From NCBI RefSeq assembly GCF_003364205.1, contig NZ_NXLV01000004.1:1-64000 (forward strand): a stretch of 64,000 bases of DNA, written 5' to 3'. The number at the start of each line of letters is the position of its first letter. Position 1 is the first letter of the stretch. Under the pieces are notes generated by a model. That model ran no database searches. It was not told where the DNA came from and saw only the letters and a list, made by a program, of their open reading frames with translations. Shown here one piece after another: positions 17,239 through 24,107 of the stretch. Origin of the DNA: Helicobacter brantae. GTDB taxonomy: Bacteria > Campylobacterota > Campylobacteria > Campylobacterales > Helicobacteraceae. A program made the position numbers and the translations under genes.

Positions 17239-17464
17239 ATGAATAATACAATTCCCCTCCTTGTTTCTTCAAAAACGACTTATTTTCAAGAAGAAAAAGC
17301 CACATTGGATAAAATCATTGCTTTAGTGTAAGAGATTTTGTTACAAAAAGAAACAAATAGATTAACAAGCACATAAGAGCTTGAAAAAGAGATTGATAAT
17401 TTTAATCTATATTCTTTATAATCTTAATGAAAATGAAATGAAAAATATTAAAAAGGATCAATGA
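17239..17464 (+). pseudogene. decayed C-terminus of a DNA adenine methyltransferase
   Basis: Between the Sel1-protein gene and the GHKL ATPase lies a degraded coding remnant. One frame reads IPLLVSSKTT, then EEKATLDKIIALV, a stop, EILLQKETNRLTST, a stop, and ELEKEIDNFN. After a +1 shift it continues YILYNLNENEMKNIKKDQ and stops. The order (D-K-I-x-x-L-V, linker, E-I-D-N, Y-x-L-Y-N-L-x-E-x-E) is the typical tail of N6-adenine methyltransferases and type IIG enzymes. Two in-frame stops and one frameshift in about 75 codons make it non-functional. Its final TGA overlaps the downstream ATG as ATGA. Confidence 0.65.
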
Positions 17465-19263
17465 TGCCAATAAAAAATCAAAATCAACTATATATTAAAT
17501 TGCCCTCTAAAATTATTACAAAATTAGGTGGAGCATTATATGGTGGTTTTATTCCTGCAATTTGTGAAACGATAAGCAATTCTTATGATGCTGATGCAAC
17601 TCTTGTAACAATACAATTTTTTACTGATAAAGACAATAAATATGGGGTGTCAATTGAGGATAATGGTGTGGGTATGAATTGGGATACATTAAAGAATTCT
17701 TTCTTTGAAGCTGGAAAAAATAGAAGGATGACCGATCAAGGAAAAACACAAAAAGGCAGATTTGTAACAGGAAAAAAAGGATTGGGAAAATTTGCCTTGT
17801 TTGGTTTTTGTAAGGAATTATATATCGAAACTTCTGATGGCAAAAATATTAATGCTTTTTCAATCAATATTAGTGATTTAGATAAATTTGATAATACTGA
17901 GTACCCCTTAAAACCAACTATTTATAATCAAATTTCCAAAGATGAAAAGAGTTACACAAAAATTATTCTAAAAGACCTTCTTAAGAAATACAGAGGATTA
18001 GAATCAATCGATTCTCTTGCAAGAAGAATTAATTATGTTTTTCAAGATCAACATGATGAGTTTTTAATCAAATTGATAACTCCCAATGGCGTAGAAATGC
18101 TTAATCAAACAAATAGGCAAGCTATTGTCAGGGGTGATAAAGATGATGATCAAAGAATTATCTACGAAATTCCAGCATCTTTATCTACACAAGATGAACT
18201 GAATAAAATCAAACTTGATGAAAAAGATATAGAGTTTATTAATAAAAAGAAAATCAAAGGTTTTTTAGTTGCAAGAAAAAAGACAACCAAGGAGGCAGAA
18301 CAAAAAGGGGTTGCGATTTTTAGTCGCGGAAAGATTTGTCAAGATCCGAGTTATTTTGATATCCAACAAACAAACTCATATGGTTATGCACATTTGTATG
18401 GAGAATTGGAAATTGATTTTCTTGATGAATCTGATGACAAGGATTACATATCCACCAATAGAAAGGAGATTGAGTGGGATAAAGATGAGATGATGGAGCG
18501 ATTAAGAAATCTTATCAATAAAATTCTCAAAAGATATGGTAGTGCATACGACAGGGACAAAAAACAATTGGAAGAAAAAGAGCTTGAGAAAAAATCAAAG
18601 CAATTGGGGATTGATTCTCGATGGCCTGATAAATACAGGTTGGATGAGCAAACAAAAACCCTATTGAATGAAGTGACAAAAATGCTTCTAAAAAAGACAA
18701 AAGATAAAAGTGATAAACACCATGAAGAGAAGCTAAAGAGAAATATTGCTCTTTTGCAAGGTCTTGCAATGCAAAAATCTTTACTTAACAATCAATACGT
18801 TCAAAATATTGCAAAGCAGCATTCTTCAATAAAGAATTTTTATGATGAGGCATTACAGGCTTTAGCTCTAGAAGATTTTGAAACCGTAATTATTAAAGCA
18901 AATGCAATAAGAGATGGCGTTCGAGAGTGTTTTCCTAATGTTTATAAAGTTTTCACTTCTGCAATAATTCAGTATACGGAGTTATTTGGACAAAATGTTA
19001 AGGGAGCATTAAGATCTTTGCTTCAACCACTTCAAAGTTTTTCACAGGAAAAAGATAATCCCATAGAAGAGTTGAGATCAAATACAAAAACAGCACACAA
19101 TACACAAAAAAACATTGACATCCTCAAGCACAAATATATAGCGGAATTAGTTTTGAATTATGTTTTTATGTATGCAGGTTTTGTCTTGGGTAATGCAGAA
19201 TTGTTTTCACAATCTCCTGATTCATTAGTGGAGGGACAGCATTCCCAATCTGGCGAGCAATAG
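17461..19263 (+). CDS. MORC/MutL-like GHKL ATPase, modification-linked
   Basis: A 600-aa ATPase of the GHKL fold. The N box ETISNSYDADAT is near residues 36-47. DNGVGM at about 70-75 is motif G1, and GKKGLGKFALFGF at about 103-115 is the glycine-rich lid. An S5-like second domain ends with the D-F-L-D-E ... D-Y-I-S-T-N-R-K-E-I-E-W-D signature near 318-345, characteristic of prokaryotic MORC-type ATPases found beside restriction-modification genes. The remainder (370-600) is helical and charged. Its neighbour is a C5 methyltransferase, convergent and overlapping by 98 nt. Codon use is AT-richer than adjacent genes, suggesting transfer. No endonuclease domain is visible. Confidence 0.8.
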   Translation: MMPIKNQNQLYIKLPSKIITKLGGALYGGFIPAICETISNSYDADATLVTIQFFTDKDNKYGVSIEDNGVGMNWDTLKNSFFEAGKNRRMTDQGKTQKGRFVTGKKGLGKFALFGFCKELYIETSDGKNINAFSINISDLDKFDNTEYPLKPTIYNQISKDEKSYTKIILKDLLKKYRGLESIDSLARRINYVFQDQHDEFLIKLITPNGVEMLNQTNRQAIVRGDKDDDQRIIYEIPASLSTQDELNKIKLDEKDIEFINKKKIKGFLVARKKTTKEAEQKGVAIFSRGKICQDPSYFDIQQTNSYGYAHLYGELEIDFLDESDDKDYISTNRKEIEWDKDEMMERLRNLINKILKRYGSAYDRDKKQLEEKELEKKSKQLGIDSRWPDKYRLDEQTKTLLNEVTKMLLKKTKDKSDKHHEEKLKRNIALLQGLAMQKSLLNNQYVQNIAKQHSSIKNFYDEALQALALEDFETVIIKANAIRDGVRECFPNVYKVFTSAIIQYTELFGQNVKGALRSLLQPLQSFSQEKDNPIEELRSNTKTAHNTQKNIDILKHKYIAELVLNYVFMYAGFVLGNAELFSQSPDSLVEGQHSQSGEQ

Positions 19264-20209
19264 TTGCAATGCTTCCAAAAAATACATAGTTTTCTGGAAA
19301 GGTTTGAAGAAGAGCACCTTCTCTAAGACTTAGTGCTCTATCCTGTTCTGGGTGTCCATGCCTTCCGGAGCAGTATTGATAAAATTTTGTTGTGATTGTT
19401 GGAGCTGGCTTATCCCACCAGATTCGACTATATGCATCTTGATATCCACTAGTTTTTTTATGGCATTCAAGCTTTGGCACATGATTTCCCCAAGACATTC
19501 TGCTCCCACCATCTTTTGGTGTATTTTTTATTCTTATCAAATTAATCTCATTCATATTTGCTGAGAAATGAAGAGAGTCCTGCTTGCTTCTTTCTCCGGC
19601 ACTAAGGGGTTCAAGATGGGCAATGCAATCTCTAGGAGTCCGAATCTTGTCAATGCTTTTTTCTAAGAGTTTTGGAAAAAAGCCTTTTATCTTTGAAGCA
19701 ACAAGAATGAATCGATTGCGATTTTGAGGAACACCAAAATTTTTTGCATTAAGAACTTTAAAATCATATTTATATCCATTTTTGTCCAAGACATTTAGGA
19801 ATCTTTGTAAAACTTCTGGGGATTTTTTTGCAATTCCTGGAACATTCTCCATCAAAACAATATGGGGTTTCACACCATTGACAAGTCTTCCAAACTCATC
19901 AAGGAGTGTCCTTCTAAAATCTGTTGATATTTCTTTTTTGTTTATATTAGAGAAGGGCTGACAGGGAGCACATCCAGCAAGTATTTTTATTGAATTTTTA
20001 GATTGAGAAAAAATCATCTTGATTTGTTTTGCTGTAATTTTTCTGATATCTTCTTGTATGTATGGGACTTGATTATTGTATTCATAAGTTTTTTTTGCAT
20101 CTTGATCAAAATCAATTCCAGCCAAAACTCCAACCCCAGCATCTAAAAAACCTCGTGTTAATCCACCAGCCCCGCAAAAAAGATCTATTGCAACCATTTT
20201 TTTCATCAT
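19166..20209 (-). CDS. DNA (cytosine-5) methyltransferase
   Basis: A complete C5 methyltransferase of 347 aa. Motif I is AIDLFCGAGGLTRGF (residues 7-21). Motif IV is GCAPCQPFS, with the catalytic cysteine in the PCQ triplet. Motif VI is MENVPG, motif VIII QNRNRFIL, and motif X RQIGNAVPP at the C-terminus. The target recognition region between VIII and X contains an SRMSWGNHVPKLE stretch. The recognition site cannot be read from sequence. The gene converges on the GHKL ATPase gene, and its last 33 codons lie antisense to that gene's end. No dedicated endonuclease is adjacent. Confidence 0.93.
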   Translation of the reverse strand: MMKKMVAIDLFCGAGGLTRGFLDAGVGVLAGIDFDQDAKKTYEYNNQVPYIQEDIRKITAKQIKMIFSQSKNSIKILAGCAPCQPFSNINKKEISTDFRRTLLDEFGRLVNGVKPHIVLMENVPGIAKKSPEVLQRFLNVLDKNGYKYDFKVLNAKNFGVPQNRNRFILVASKIKGFFPKLLEKSIDKIRTPRDCIAHLEPLSAGERSKQDSLHFSANMNEINLIRIKNTPKDGGSRMSWGNHVPKLECHKKTSGYQDAYSRIWWDKPAPTITTKFYQYCSGRHGHPEQDRALSLREGALLQTFPENYVFFGSIATIARQIGNAVPPLMNQEIVKTILHYPRQNLHT

Positions 20210-20375
20210 TATTCCCTACTTGTTTATTTATATGTTAGAGAAAAGCAAAAAAAATTCCATAATCTTAAGTAGATTCTCTAGGTTTGGTGGAACAAGGTAG
20301 AGATTTTTTAATTTTTCCACCTTGTTTTTATCCCCATATCTTTATCCTCTCAACCCTCAATACAAAGGGGATAAT

Positions 20376-20402
20376 CAGTATGTAAGTTTTGCTTACATAC
20401 TG
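20376..20402. promoter_or_regulatory. 11-bp perfect inverted repeat
   Basis: CAGTATGTAAG and CTTACATACTG surround a 5-nt loop, TTTTG. It lies about 170 nt upstream of the methyltransferase start. It may be an operator (perfect dyad, AT-rich) or an RNA hairpin. Short A runs follow on the plus strand, with no T tail. Confidence 0.45.
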
Positions 20403-20500
20403 AAAAGTTTGAGATAAAATCACTTAAATTTGAAAACTAGATGATTGACTGACTAGGGGATTTTTGAATTTTTATGATATACTTCTATTACATTCGGAAA

Positions 20501-20516
20501 GGGCGGACGGACGCCC
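20501..20516 (-). terminator. possible terminator of the HEPN pseudogene
   Basis: The GGGCG/CGCCC stem with a 6-nt loop lies 8 nt after the stop codon on the minus strand. It is followed there by TTTCC. The stem is short but GC-rich in an AT-rich region. Confidence 0.4.
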
Positions 20517-20523
20517 AACTTTA

Positions 20524-21226
20524 CTATCCTTTATAAAGATACTTTCTCATCTCTTCATTATCAATATTTTCAATCAAATCATTTAAAAATTCCAAAATCA
20601 TTTCAGGTGCGATACCAATCTTTGTTTGATTGTTTTTGTTTTGATTTTGGGGGTAACTTGTTGTAATGCGTGGATAAACCTTGCCATTGACTTCTCTAGT
20701 TTTAAGCAGATTCTCCCAATGAAATGCACGATTTCGGATACTTCTAAGATTGTTTAAAACAATGGTGTTTTTGGATATATTTGAGAAAGAAAATTTATTG
20801 CCATCAAGAAAGAAAAAATTGCGATTGCTCCAATGGTATTTTTTAAAATCCATTACTTGAAGCTCAAACATATATCCCTCAATTTCATATTCTCCAATTA
20901 GCTTGATGATTTCTCCAAGCATTAGGGTAGAGAGGATTTGATTGGAGTCAAGCTCTAGGAGTGGAATATGTCCTTTTTGCTCAATATGTCGCAAACTTCT
21001 CTCACTCTTTATCCATTTTTCCCCCACAAGCTTTCTAAGACAAAAATCCATTTTGTTACGCAAATAGATTTCAAGATTGGCAATCCTTCTGCCTACTTCA
21101 AGAGCAAGATTAAGGTTTTTTTTAATGTCTTTCTACGCTCCCTTGATATCCCTCTAGTCTTTTTGGGGAGAGGATAGAGATGATATCTTGATTGAATGAT
21201 TTTAGACTTTCTTTAGACAATTTCAT
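20524..21226 (-). pseudogene. frameshifted HEPN/Abi-like gene
   Basis: Reading from ATG at 21226, one frame gives MKLSKESLKSFNQDI and PKRLEGYQGSVE and stops at 21122. The next frame continues DIKKNLNLALEVGRR and runs to the stop at 20524. Removing one base near 21129 joins them, giving about 233 residues. The downstream part has L-E-I-Y-L-R-N-K-M followed later by SIRNRAFH, an R-x4-H motif typical of HEPN RNases in Abi-type phage-resistance proteins. The ATG directly follows the argD stop (TAGATG), so it was coupled to argD. The family call rests on motif and architecture only. A TTG at 21063 could allow the 179-aa C-terminal piece to be made. Confidence 0.6.
21116..21123. repeat. T8 homopolymer next to the frameshift
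   Basis: Eight T on the plus strand (A8 in the gene). It lies at and just after the premature TAA. Changing its length cannot remove that stop, because the TAA precedes most of the run in reading order. Confidence 0.6.
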
Positions 21227-22423
21227 CTATCTCATCCCCTCAAGCACTCCTCTCAATCTCTCAAACCCCTCTTTGATTTCTTCTTTACTTATGGTAAGTG
21301 GGGGGAGGAATCGCACGACATTTTTCCCTGATCGCAAAATTACAAGGGCATTCTTTAGAGCTTCTGAAATGATTGACTTTTGCACCTCTTCACTCACTGC
21401 CACTAGCCCCACCATTAGTCCCACTCCCACTTTTTTGCAAAAGTGCTGAGGGTATTGCTCTAGGATAGTTTGCAGATGAGCGTGAAAGCACTCTATGGTG
21501 GCTTTGAGGGTTTGGGTGTGATGAAGCTCACTTAGGATTTCTAGCACACTTAGTCCTGCTTGAGTGCTAAGATAATTCCCTCCAAAAGTGCTTCCGTGAT
21601 CCCCTGCTTGAAATATCCCTTTGTGTTTGCTAAGCACTGCTCCGATAGGCACCCCACCTCCTAGTCCTTTGGCTGTGGTGATAATATCAGGGATAATCCC
21701 ATAATGATGACTTGCAAACAGCTCTCCACTGCGATAAATCCCACTTTGCACTTCATCAACGATGAGTAGCACCCCTCTCTCTTGCAAAAACTCATACAAC
21801 TTTTGCACCTCTTCTTTGGGTAAAGCGTTGATTCCCCCCTCACCTTGAATAAGCTCTATCATTACCCCACAAGTTTCTTCATCAACAAGGGAGTAGATTT
21901 CACTCAAATCTTTTGCCACTACAAAGCCTTGAGGGTAGGGGGAGAAGTAGCTAGGGTGGAGTTTGTCCTGCCCTGTGGCTGTGAGTGTGGCAAGTGTGCG
22001 TCCGTGAAAGCTTGAGCTTAGAGTGATAATCTTGTAGCGTTTTTTGGAGAAATGAACCTCTCCATATTTTCTAGCTAGTTTGATTGCCCCCTCATTTGCC
22101 TCTGCCCCTGAGTTTGCAAAAAACACTTGCATATCATATCCACTTAGCGTGATGAGTCTTTGGGCTAGGAGGGCTTGAGTGGGGTTGTAGAAGAGGTTTG
22201 AGGTATGAAGCAAAGAGTGGATTTGCTCACTTAGTGCTTTTGAGTATCTAGGGTGATTGTATCCCACACTGCACACGCCTATCCCACTGCCAAAGTCGAT
22301 ATACTCTCTCCCCTCTGTATCATAGAGTTTGCTTCCCTCTCCCCTCACAAATGCCACGCTAGAGGGGGCATAGGTTTCTAGCAAAAACTTTGAGCTAATC
22401 TCTTTGACTTCATTTAGATTCAT
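21227..22423 (-). CDS. argD: acetylornithine aminotransferase
   Basis: A class III PLP aminotransferase of arginine biosynthesis, converting N-acetylglutamate semialdehyde to N-acetylornithine. The protein has 398 aa from the ATG at 22423. That ATG is chosen because GGAGGAG lies 4-10 nt before it, while the TTG at 22435 has no ribosome site. Visible are YIDFGSGIGVCSVGYNHP near residue 40, ANSGAEANEGAIKLAR near 100, VDEVQSG with the PLP aspartate, and the PLP lysine in TTAKGLGGGVPIGAV. It is divergent from the MBL-fold hydrolase gene, and its stop abuts the HEPN gene start. Confidence 0.94.
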   Translation of the reverse strand: MNLNEVKEISSKFLLETYAPSSVAFVRGEGSKLYDTEGREYIDFGSGIGVCSVGYNHPRYSKALSEQIHSLLHTSNLFYNPTQALLAQRLITLSGYDMQVFFANSGAEANEGAIKLARKYGEVHFSKKRYKIITLSSSFHGRTLATLTATGQDKLHPSYFSPYPQGFVVAKDLSEIYSLVDEETCGVMIELIQGEGGINALPKEEVQKLYEFLQERGVLLIVDEVQSGIYRSGELFASHHYGIIPDIITTAKGLGGGVPIGAVLSKHKGIFQAGDHGSTFGGNYLSTQAGLSVLEILSELHHTQTLKATIECFHAHLQTILEQYPQHFCKKVGVGLMVGLVAVSEEVQKSIISEALKNALVILRSGKNVVRFLPPLTISKEEIKEGFERLRGVLEGMR

Positions 22424-22481
22424 CTTCTCCTCCAAAAAGCTAATATAATAACCATTTTATCAACAAAATATAAGGAATATT

Positions 22482-23090
22482 ATGGAAATTCTAAAGCACC
22501 CCTTTGGGGACTATCAGACAAATTGCTATATCTTGAAATTCCCACAAGGCGAACTCATCATCGATGCAGGGATTGGGGCGAGTGAGTGGGTGAAGCAAAA
22601 TTGTGCCAACCCTCTAGCACTTCTCAATACTCACGGGCATTTTGATCATATTTGGAGCAATGCTGAGCTAAAAAGGGTTTATCCCTCACTCCCCCTCATC
22701 ATTCATCAAGAAGATAGCTTTATGCTAGAGAGTGATTGCTTTGAGCTAGGACTCACCCCTTGCCCTCCCACTCAGACGATCAAGACTAACAAGGGAAGTG
22801 AGAGCCTTGAGATTGAGGGGATAAAAATCACTTTTCATCACTTCCCAGGGCATACACCGGGGTGCTGTATGATTGAGGTGGATTCTCATCTATTTAGTGG
22901 GGATTTTATCTTCTATCGCTGTATTGGAAGATATGACTTTGCTTATAGCAATCCAAGTGATATGAAAGAGAGTTTGCAGAGATTTAAGAGCTTTCCAAGA
23001 GATTTGCCTATCCACGCAGGACACGGCGAGGACACAAGCGTGGCAAGTGAGCAGAAGCATATGGATATGTGGATAGGGAGGATAGGGTGA
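22482..23090 (+). CDS. metallo-beta-lactamase-fold hydrolase (glyoxalase II-like)
   Basis: A 202-aa stand-alone MBL domain. The metal motif T-H-G-H-F-D-H is near residues 50-56, and HFPGHTPGCC near 119-128 supplies another histidine. LFSGDFIF gives the bridging aspartate, and H-A-G-H-G near 178-182 the last histidine. It resembles the short YcbL-type glyoxalase II/MBL hydrolases rather than full-length GloB, which has an extra C-terminal domain. Substrate is unknown. Its stop overlaps the likely GTG start of the next gene. Confidence 0.87.
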   Translation: MEILKHPFGDYQTNCYILKFPQGELIIDAGIGASEWVKQNCANPLALLNTHGHFDHIWSNAELKRVYPSLPLIIHQEDSFMLESDCFELGLTPCPPTQTIKTNKGSESLEIEGIKITFHHFPGHTPGCCMIEVDSHLFSGDFIFYRCIGRYDFAYSNPSDMKESLQRFKSFPRDLPIHAGHGEDTSVASEQKHMDMWIGRIG

Positions 23091-23413
23091 AAGAGATTGT
23101 CATAGAAGAGGGTGGGGTGTTTAAGAAGTTTTTTGAACACCACAAAGCTTATGAGGAGAAAATCAAAGAGAAAATCTATCAGACAAATGAACTCATCGCC
23201 AATTCCCCTCACAAAATCAAAACCGTGAGATTCTATAAATACCTTCACAAAACAATCTATGAATACAAAATCCCACTAGATACTCATCTTGATTGCCGTG
23301 TGGCGTATATTTTCTTGGAAGACAAAATCGTGTTTTTCTATATCTCTACTAATATTCTCAAAGCAACTTTTACCAAAGAAGTTGGAAAACTCTCAGGAGT
23401 AAGCAAAGGATAA
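23087..23413 (+). CDS. small protein, possibly RelE/ParE-fold
   Basis: A protein of about 108 aa starting at GTG 23087, which overlaps the upstream stop (GTGA) and follows GGGAGG. An ATG at 23069 is also in frame. The N-terminus is helical and charged. The C-terminal half has alternating strands (T-I-Y-E-Y-K-I-P, C-R-V-A-Y-I-F, K-I-V-F-F-Y-I), the order seen in RelE/ParE toxins. I see no antitoxin next to it, so this is a fold guess only. It ends shortly before a terminator-like hairpin. Confidence 0.6.
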   Translation: MKEIVIEEGGVFKKFFEHHKAYEEKIKEKIYQTNELIANSPHKIKTVRFYKYLHKTIYEYKIPLDTHLDCRVAYIFLEDKIVFFYISTNILKATFTKEVGKLSGVSKG

Positions 23414-23432
23414 AAACAGAGTTTCACTCTTC

Positions 23433-23467
23433 AAACACCTCTAGGGGGGGGGGGATCAGAGGTGTTT
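23433..23467 (+). terminator. hairpin with a G11 loop, probable terminator
   Basis: A perfect 10-bp stem (AAACACCTCT / AGAGGTGTTT) lies 20 nt after the preceding stop and ends in four T. The 15-nt loop contains eleven consecutive G (23444-23454). The position fits a rho-independent terminator for the MBL operon. The G run in the loop is unusual. Confidence 0.6.
23444..23454. repeat. G11 homopolymer within hairpin loop
   Basis: Eleven G in a row, outside any gene. It is one of four G/C tracts of 11 or more bases in the window. Confidence 0.85.
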
Positions 23468-23600
23468 TCCTAGCTAGAAGGTCAGAAAATATAAAAGGAG
23501 ACAAAAACACTCCTAGCAGGGAGCTTGTCTTATTGGATTTTATGAAAATTAAAGGAGACAATCATAATGAAAAACCCACCAATAAGACATAAAACTCTGT

Positions 23601-23628
23601 GATGTCCCCTCATAAGCGAGGGAGCATC
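23601..23628. repeat. hairpin unit 1 of three
   Basis: GATGTCCCCTC pairs with GAGGGAGCATC with one mismatch and a G-U pair, loop ATAAGC. It is preceded by ACTCTGT, as the other two units are preceded by close variants. Confidence 0.5.
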
Positions 23629-23823
23629 ATCGAGCCTTAATGCAAAACTCTTATTTTAATCAAAAATAAACAAAAAGTAAAGGGGTAAATGAGAAAAAAT
23701 GCCTTTTTATGAGATTAACTAATAAAAATAATGTTTTTATTTATTTTTGGAGCTTTTTTCTTATGGAAATACTCAAAGAGGACTTTTATACCCTCTTGCA
23801 ATAGGCTAGGGGAAAAACTTTGT

Positions 23824-23854
23824 GATACTTCCTTGCTTAAGCTAAAGAAGTATC
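23824..23854. repeat. hairpin unit 2 of three
   Basis: GATACTTC pairs perfectly with GAAGTATC across a 15-nt loop. It is preceded by ACTTTGT and followed by AGCAAAT, the flanks shared with unit 3. Confidence 0.5.
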
Positions 23855-23965
23855 AGCAAATCTTTGCTAGAGTGAGCCAAGCGCACTCTAAATAATGAGA
23901 AAAACTGACAAGAAAAACAGAGCCTTATTTAAGATAAAAAATCTCAACAAAGCAGTAGGCTCTGT

Positions 23966-24011
23966 GATACCTCTACTTTGAGAACCCTCTTTAATCTCTC
24001 ATAGAGGTATC
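23966..24011. repeat. hairpin unit 3 of three
   Basis: GATACCTCTA pairs perfectly with TAGAGGTATC over a 26-nt loop. It is preceded by GCTCTGT and followed by AGCAAAC. An outer TAGG/CCTA pair could extend the structure. Confidence 0.5.
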
Positions 24012-24036
24012 AGCAAACCTACTATCTATCTATGAT

Positions 24037-24057
24037 AAGCCCTTTTGATAAGGGTTT
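24037..24057. terminator. terminator of the autotransporter gene
   Basis: AAGCCCTT and AAGGGTTT pair (one G-T) around TTGAT, about 50 nt after the autotransporter stop on the minus strand. The plus strand also has a T-rich tail. Confidence 0.45.
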
Positions 24058-24107
24058 GATTTCCACTCCCCCATTTTCTCCCACTCCCTTTTCTCTATCC
24101 TTATATC

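Larger units (their letters stand above)
20210..20523. other. non-coding gap with two inverted repeats
   Basis: This 314-nt AT-rich gap lies between the methyltransferase start (minus strand) and the end of the frameshifted HEPN gene. It holds a perfect 11-bp inverted repeat at 20376-20402, a GC-rich hairpin at 20501-20516, and a weaker AACAAGGT/ACCTTGTT pair near 20290-20335. I see no open frame with a ribosome site. The methyltransferase promoter should be here. Confidence 0.5.
23414..24107. other. 0.7 kb intergenic region with related hairpins
   Basis: The gap lies between the convergent small-protein gene and the giant autotransporter. It holds the G11 hairpin, two copies of AAAGGAGACAA (23494 and 23551), and an inverted repeat TGTCTTATTGG/CCAATAAGACA (23526-23536, 23579-23589). 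Three related hairpins (23601, 23824, 23966) and a terminator-like stem at 24037 follow. Ribosome-site-led tiny frames exist, for example an 11-codon one at 23567, but no recognisable gene. Confidence 0.55.

Noticed and set aside
21116-21123. T8 run as a phase-variation switch of the HEPN gene
   Set aside because: Length changes in this run do not remove the stop codon that precedes it in reading order. The needed correction lies upstream, near 21129.
23566-23602. Small gene call for the 11-codon frame
   Set aside because: The ribosome site is good, but the length is too short and there is no conservation evidence, so it is kept only as an observation.
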